This document shows positions 61,851 to 64,000 of a DNA stretch of 64,000 bases, piece by piece. Position 1 is the stretch's first letter. Each line of letters begins with the position of its first letter. Below the pieces are notes generated by a model. The model was not told the origin of the DNA. It was given only the letters and a program-made list of their open reading frames with translations, and made no database searches. The translations under genes and the position numbers were made by a program. Where the stretch lies: NCBI RefSeq assembly GCF_900573885.1, contig NZ_UPSE01000493.1, positions 434,001-498,000 on the forward strand, written 5' to 3'. The DNA is from Pseudomonas viridiflava. GTDB lineage: Bacteria; Pseudomonadota; Gammaproteobacteria; Pseudomonadales; Pseudomonadaceae.

Positions 61851-64000
61851 CAGCGTTTCACCAATCCTGTCAGGCCGCCTGCAATCAGCGCGGCGGTGTC
61901 GGCCAGGGCCACAAGCGGGTCGAGGCCAGCGGGTACGGCCATATAGCGCGGCTCCCAGTCGGGCTGGAATTTGTCTTTGAAGCGCCGCAGGCCCTGAAAG
62001 TTATAGAGCTGTTCGCCGCGACGAAACACCATGGCGCCCAAGCGTTGCGTCAGCGGCGCGCCGCGTCGCGGTTGCAGGCCCGACAGCGGCACCATGCCCA
62101 GACTGAAACGGCTGAAGCCGGCCTGCTTGTAATGAAGGATCAGGCCGAGCATCAGAAATTCCATGGTCAGCTTTGGCGCCTCGGGGTGGGCGCGCATCAG
62201 GTCGAGGCTGGCCAGCTCGGTGCTTTGGGTTTCCAGCAAGTTGGCGAATGCCACCGCGCGGCCTTCAAAGCGAATCACGGCAATGCGGAAGTGCTTGAGG
62301 TACGACTCGGTGAAGCGCCCCAACGAGAAGCCTTTCTCGCGCACGTTCTTACCCTCCACCCATGCCGCCGAAATGGCTTGCAGCTCGTCCATGGGGGCCG
62401 CGCCGGCCTCGAAGATTTCCAGAGACAACCCGTCGCGCCCGCCACGGTTCCAGGTGTAGCGCAGGTCTTTCATCTCTTTGCCCTTGGCCTCGAGATCAAA
62501 CGCTTTCAGATCGACGCGGGCTTCCTCGCCAAGTTTCAACGCGGTGAGGCCGATATCCATATAGAACGGTAGGTTCTCGGCACGCACCTGATAAAACACC
62601 GGACGGGCGTGGTGCAGGTCGCACAGGTCGCGGAATTGCCAGATCAGTTCGGCACGCTGCTGCGCCGGGCCGATGGGGTCGTACAGGGCAATCATGCTGC
62701 GGCCACGGCGGGCGTACATAAGAAAGGCGTCGTTGTTGTTGTGGAACAGCAGCGCCTTGTCGCCAGTCAGGGCCAGGCCACCGTCGGGCTGATCGGAGGC
62801 GCGCAGGATGCGGGCGGCGTTTTCCAGTTCGGCTTCATCTGGCAGGCGAATCTCCGGCGGCGTGGTACGCAGCAGCCAGGTCAGCACCACAATTACCAGC
62901 AGCAACGCGCTGCCGAGTGCCGAGCGCAGCGCGCGGGGGGCGTTGCCATCCAGCGCGAATTGCCACCACAGCTCATCGTTGTACGGCACATCCTGGTAGG
63001 CGAAGAACATCAGCCACACCGAGGCGCCGAGCACGCACAGCGCAGCGACCATGTACACCGAAGAAAACGGCAGTTCCAGCAAGCGGCTGGGGCGATAGAA
63101 CGACCGGCGAAACACTGCCAGCAAGCTGGCGGTAAGCAGCAGCAGGCTCGCCTCTTCCCAGTCGAAGCCCTTCATCAGCGACAGCATGGCGGCGACCAGC
63201 AGCATCACCATGGTCAGCACCCAGGCGGCCGACAAGCGCCGCCGCAGGCCCTGCGCCAGTAACAGGCAGAGCACGCCGATCAGGCTGGCGCCCAGGTGCG
63301 AGGCGTCGATCAGGCGGTGGGGAATCAGAAAACCGAGGTCTTCAAGGCGCGAATCAATGGCCGGAGTGGCGCCGGAGAACAGCAGCACCACGCCGGAAAT
63401 AAACACCAGCAAGGCCAGCACCGGCGCTGCCAGACCGGACGCAACACGAACGGCCTGGTGCTTGACGATTAACCGATAGGCTTCATTGCACAGCAGCGAC
63501 AGGCACGCCACCAGCAGTGGCAACACCACATACATGAGGCGGTACAGCAGCAAGGCGGCGGCCAGCGGCGCACTGCCCAGTTGATCGGCAAATGCGGCGA
63601 GCAGCACGGCTTCGAACACACCAACGCCACCGGGCACGTGGCTGAGCACGCCAGCGGCGAGGGCCAACAGATAAATCAGCAGAAACGCGCCGAAGGGTGG
63701 CGCCTCCGGCAAAAGCAGATACAACACCGTGGCTGCTGCGGCGACGTCCAGCGCGGTGATCACCAATTGCAGCGCTGCCAACCGCATGCCCGGCAGGCGC
63801 AAGGTGCGGCGGCCCAGTTGAATCAGCACGTTGTCAGGGAACGGTTGTTCGGGCAGACGCCGACGCTTGATCGCCATCAACAATGCCCCGCAGCCCAGCA
63901 GAATTGCCACGGCAACGGCGGCTAGCACACCGGCCGGCAGGCGCAGGGCGCTGGCAGCGGCGGGAAGGTCACTCAGCGTGGCAAGCGCGGCAAGAATGGG
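61850..64000 (-). CDS. mprF: Phosphatidylglycerol lysyl/alanyltransferase MprF, C-terminal part (cut by window edge)
   Basis: The frame is open to the right edge, giving 716 residues of a protein usually near 880. The visible part has many membrane segments of the flippase domain (LLLPEAPPFGAFLLIYLLALAAGVLSHVPGGVGVFE). The cytosolic GNAT-like synthase domain (DUF2156) follows, with ARRGRSMIALYDPIGPAQQ and LDLMRAHPEAPKLTMEFLMLGL. MprF moves an amino acid from aminoacyl-tRNA to phosphatidylglycerol, which lowers membrane charge and gives resistance to cationic peptides. Pseudomonas enzymes are mostly alanyl-specific; which amino acid is used here is not visible. Confidence 0.93.
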   Translation of the reverse strand, partial: PILAALATLSDLPAAASALRLPAGVLAAVAVAILLGCGALLMAIKRRRLPEQPFPDNVLIQLGRRTLRLPGMRLAALQLVITALDVAAAATVLYLLLPEAPPFGAFLLIYLLALAAGVLSHVPGGVGVFEAVLLAAFADQLGSAPLAAALLLYRLMYVVLPLLVACLSLLCNEAYRLIVKHQAVRVASGLAAPVLALLVFISGVVLLFSGATPAIDSRLEDLGFLIPHRLIDASHLGASLIGVLCLLLAQGLRRRLSAAWVLTMVMLLVAAMLSLMKGFDWEEASLLLLTASLLAVFRRSFYRPSRLLELPFSSVYMVAALCVLGASVWLMFFAYQDVPYNDELWWQFALDGNAPRALRSALGSALLLVIVVLTWLLRTTPPEIRLPDEAELENAARILRASDQPDGGLALTGDKALLFHNNNDAFLMYARRGRSMIALYDPIGPAQQRAELIWQFRDLCDLHHARPVFYQVRAENLPFYMDIGLTALKLGEEARVDLKAFDLEAKGKEMKDLRYTWNRGGRDGLSLEIFEAGAAPMDELQAISAAWVEGKNVREKGFSLGRFTESYLKHFRIAVIRFEGRAVAFANLLETQSTELASLDLMRAHPEAPKLTMEFLMLGLILHYKQAGFSRFSLGMVPLSGLQPRRGAPLTQRLGAMVFRRGEQLYNFQGLRRFKDKFQPDWEPRYMAVPAGLDPLVALADTAALIAGGLTGLVKR

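Overview
The window is a stretch of core chromosome from a gamma-proteobacterium, almost certainly a fluorescent-group Pseudomonas. The gene order dapC-glnD-map / rpsB-tsf-pyrH-frr-uppS-cdsA-dxr-rseP-bamA-skp-lpxD-fabZ-lpxA-lpxB-rnhB-dnaE-accA-tilS-pyrG-kdsA-eno-ftsB-ispD / gfnR-adhC-fghA-ispF-truD-surE-pcm-nlpD-rpoS-rsmZ / fdxA-mutS / cinA-recA-recX is the classical pseudomonad order. The RsmZ small RNA with its GacA upstream box, the PsrA-type box inside nlpD, the GC-rich codon use and several Pseudomonas-type palindromic repeats all agree with this. No rRNA, tRNA, CRISPR array, prophage, plasmid gene or intact insertion sequence was seen.

Layout. Bases 1-3864 (minus strand) hold the start of dapC, glnD (nitrogen signalling) and map. 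Bases 4226-23348 form a long plus-strand series for translation (rpsB, tsf, frr), nucleotide supply (pyrH), undecaprenyl, phospholipid and isoprenoid precursors (uppS, cdsA, dxr), outer-membrane assembly (rseP, bamA, skp), lipid A (lpxD, fabZ, lpxA, lpxB), then rnhB, dnaE and accA. Bases 23349-29798 carry tilS, pyrG, kdsA, eno, ftsB and ispD. Bases 29929-32919 are a glutathione-dependent formaldehyde module (LysR regulator, adhC, fghA). Bases 33121-38128 form an overlapping series ispF-truD-surE-pcm-nlpD-rpoS, followed by the sRNA RsmZ at 38395-38529.

Bases 38648-43866 hold fdxA, mutS, cinA, recA with a LexA box, and recX. After that, synteny becomes looser: a LOG-family protein, a small secreted PA3611-like protein, a FadL-type porin, a DTW-domain tRNA-modifying enzyme, an EamA exporter, the ErdR-type response regulator, dgkA, the finR/fpr oxidative-stress pair, trmO, an RhlG-like reductase, a DUF1456 protein, a pseudouridine-synthase homologue lacking the catalytic Asp, a VOC protein, rimO, kup, and the virJ-like hydrolase/mprF pair, which runs off the right edge.

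The main themes are envelope biogenesis, translation, genome maintenance and the RpoS/Gac-Rsm stationary-phase circuit. I found no multi-gene system that looks undescribed. The points most worth checking are the Gln-for-Asp pseudouridine-synthase homologue, the terminator-like hairpin touching the trmO start codon, the PsrA-type site within nlpD, a structured rpsB leader, an apparently unoccupied 0.6-kb gap with an orphan terminator-like hairpin, and at least four families of intergenic palindromic repeats, several at convergent gene ends.
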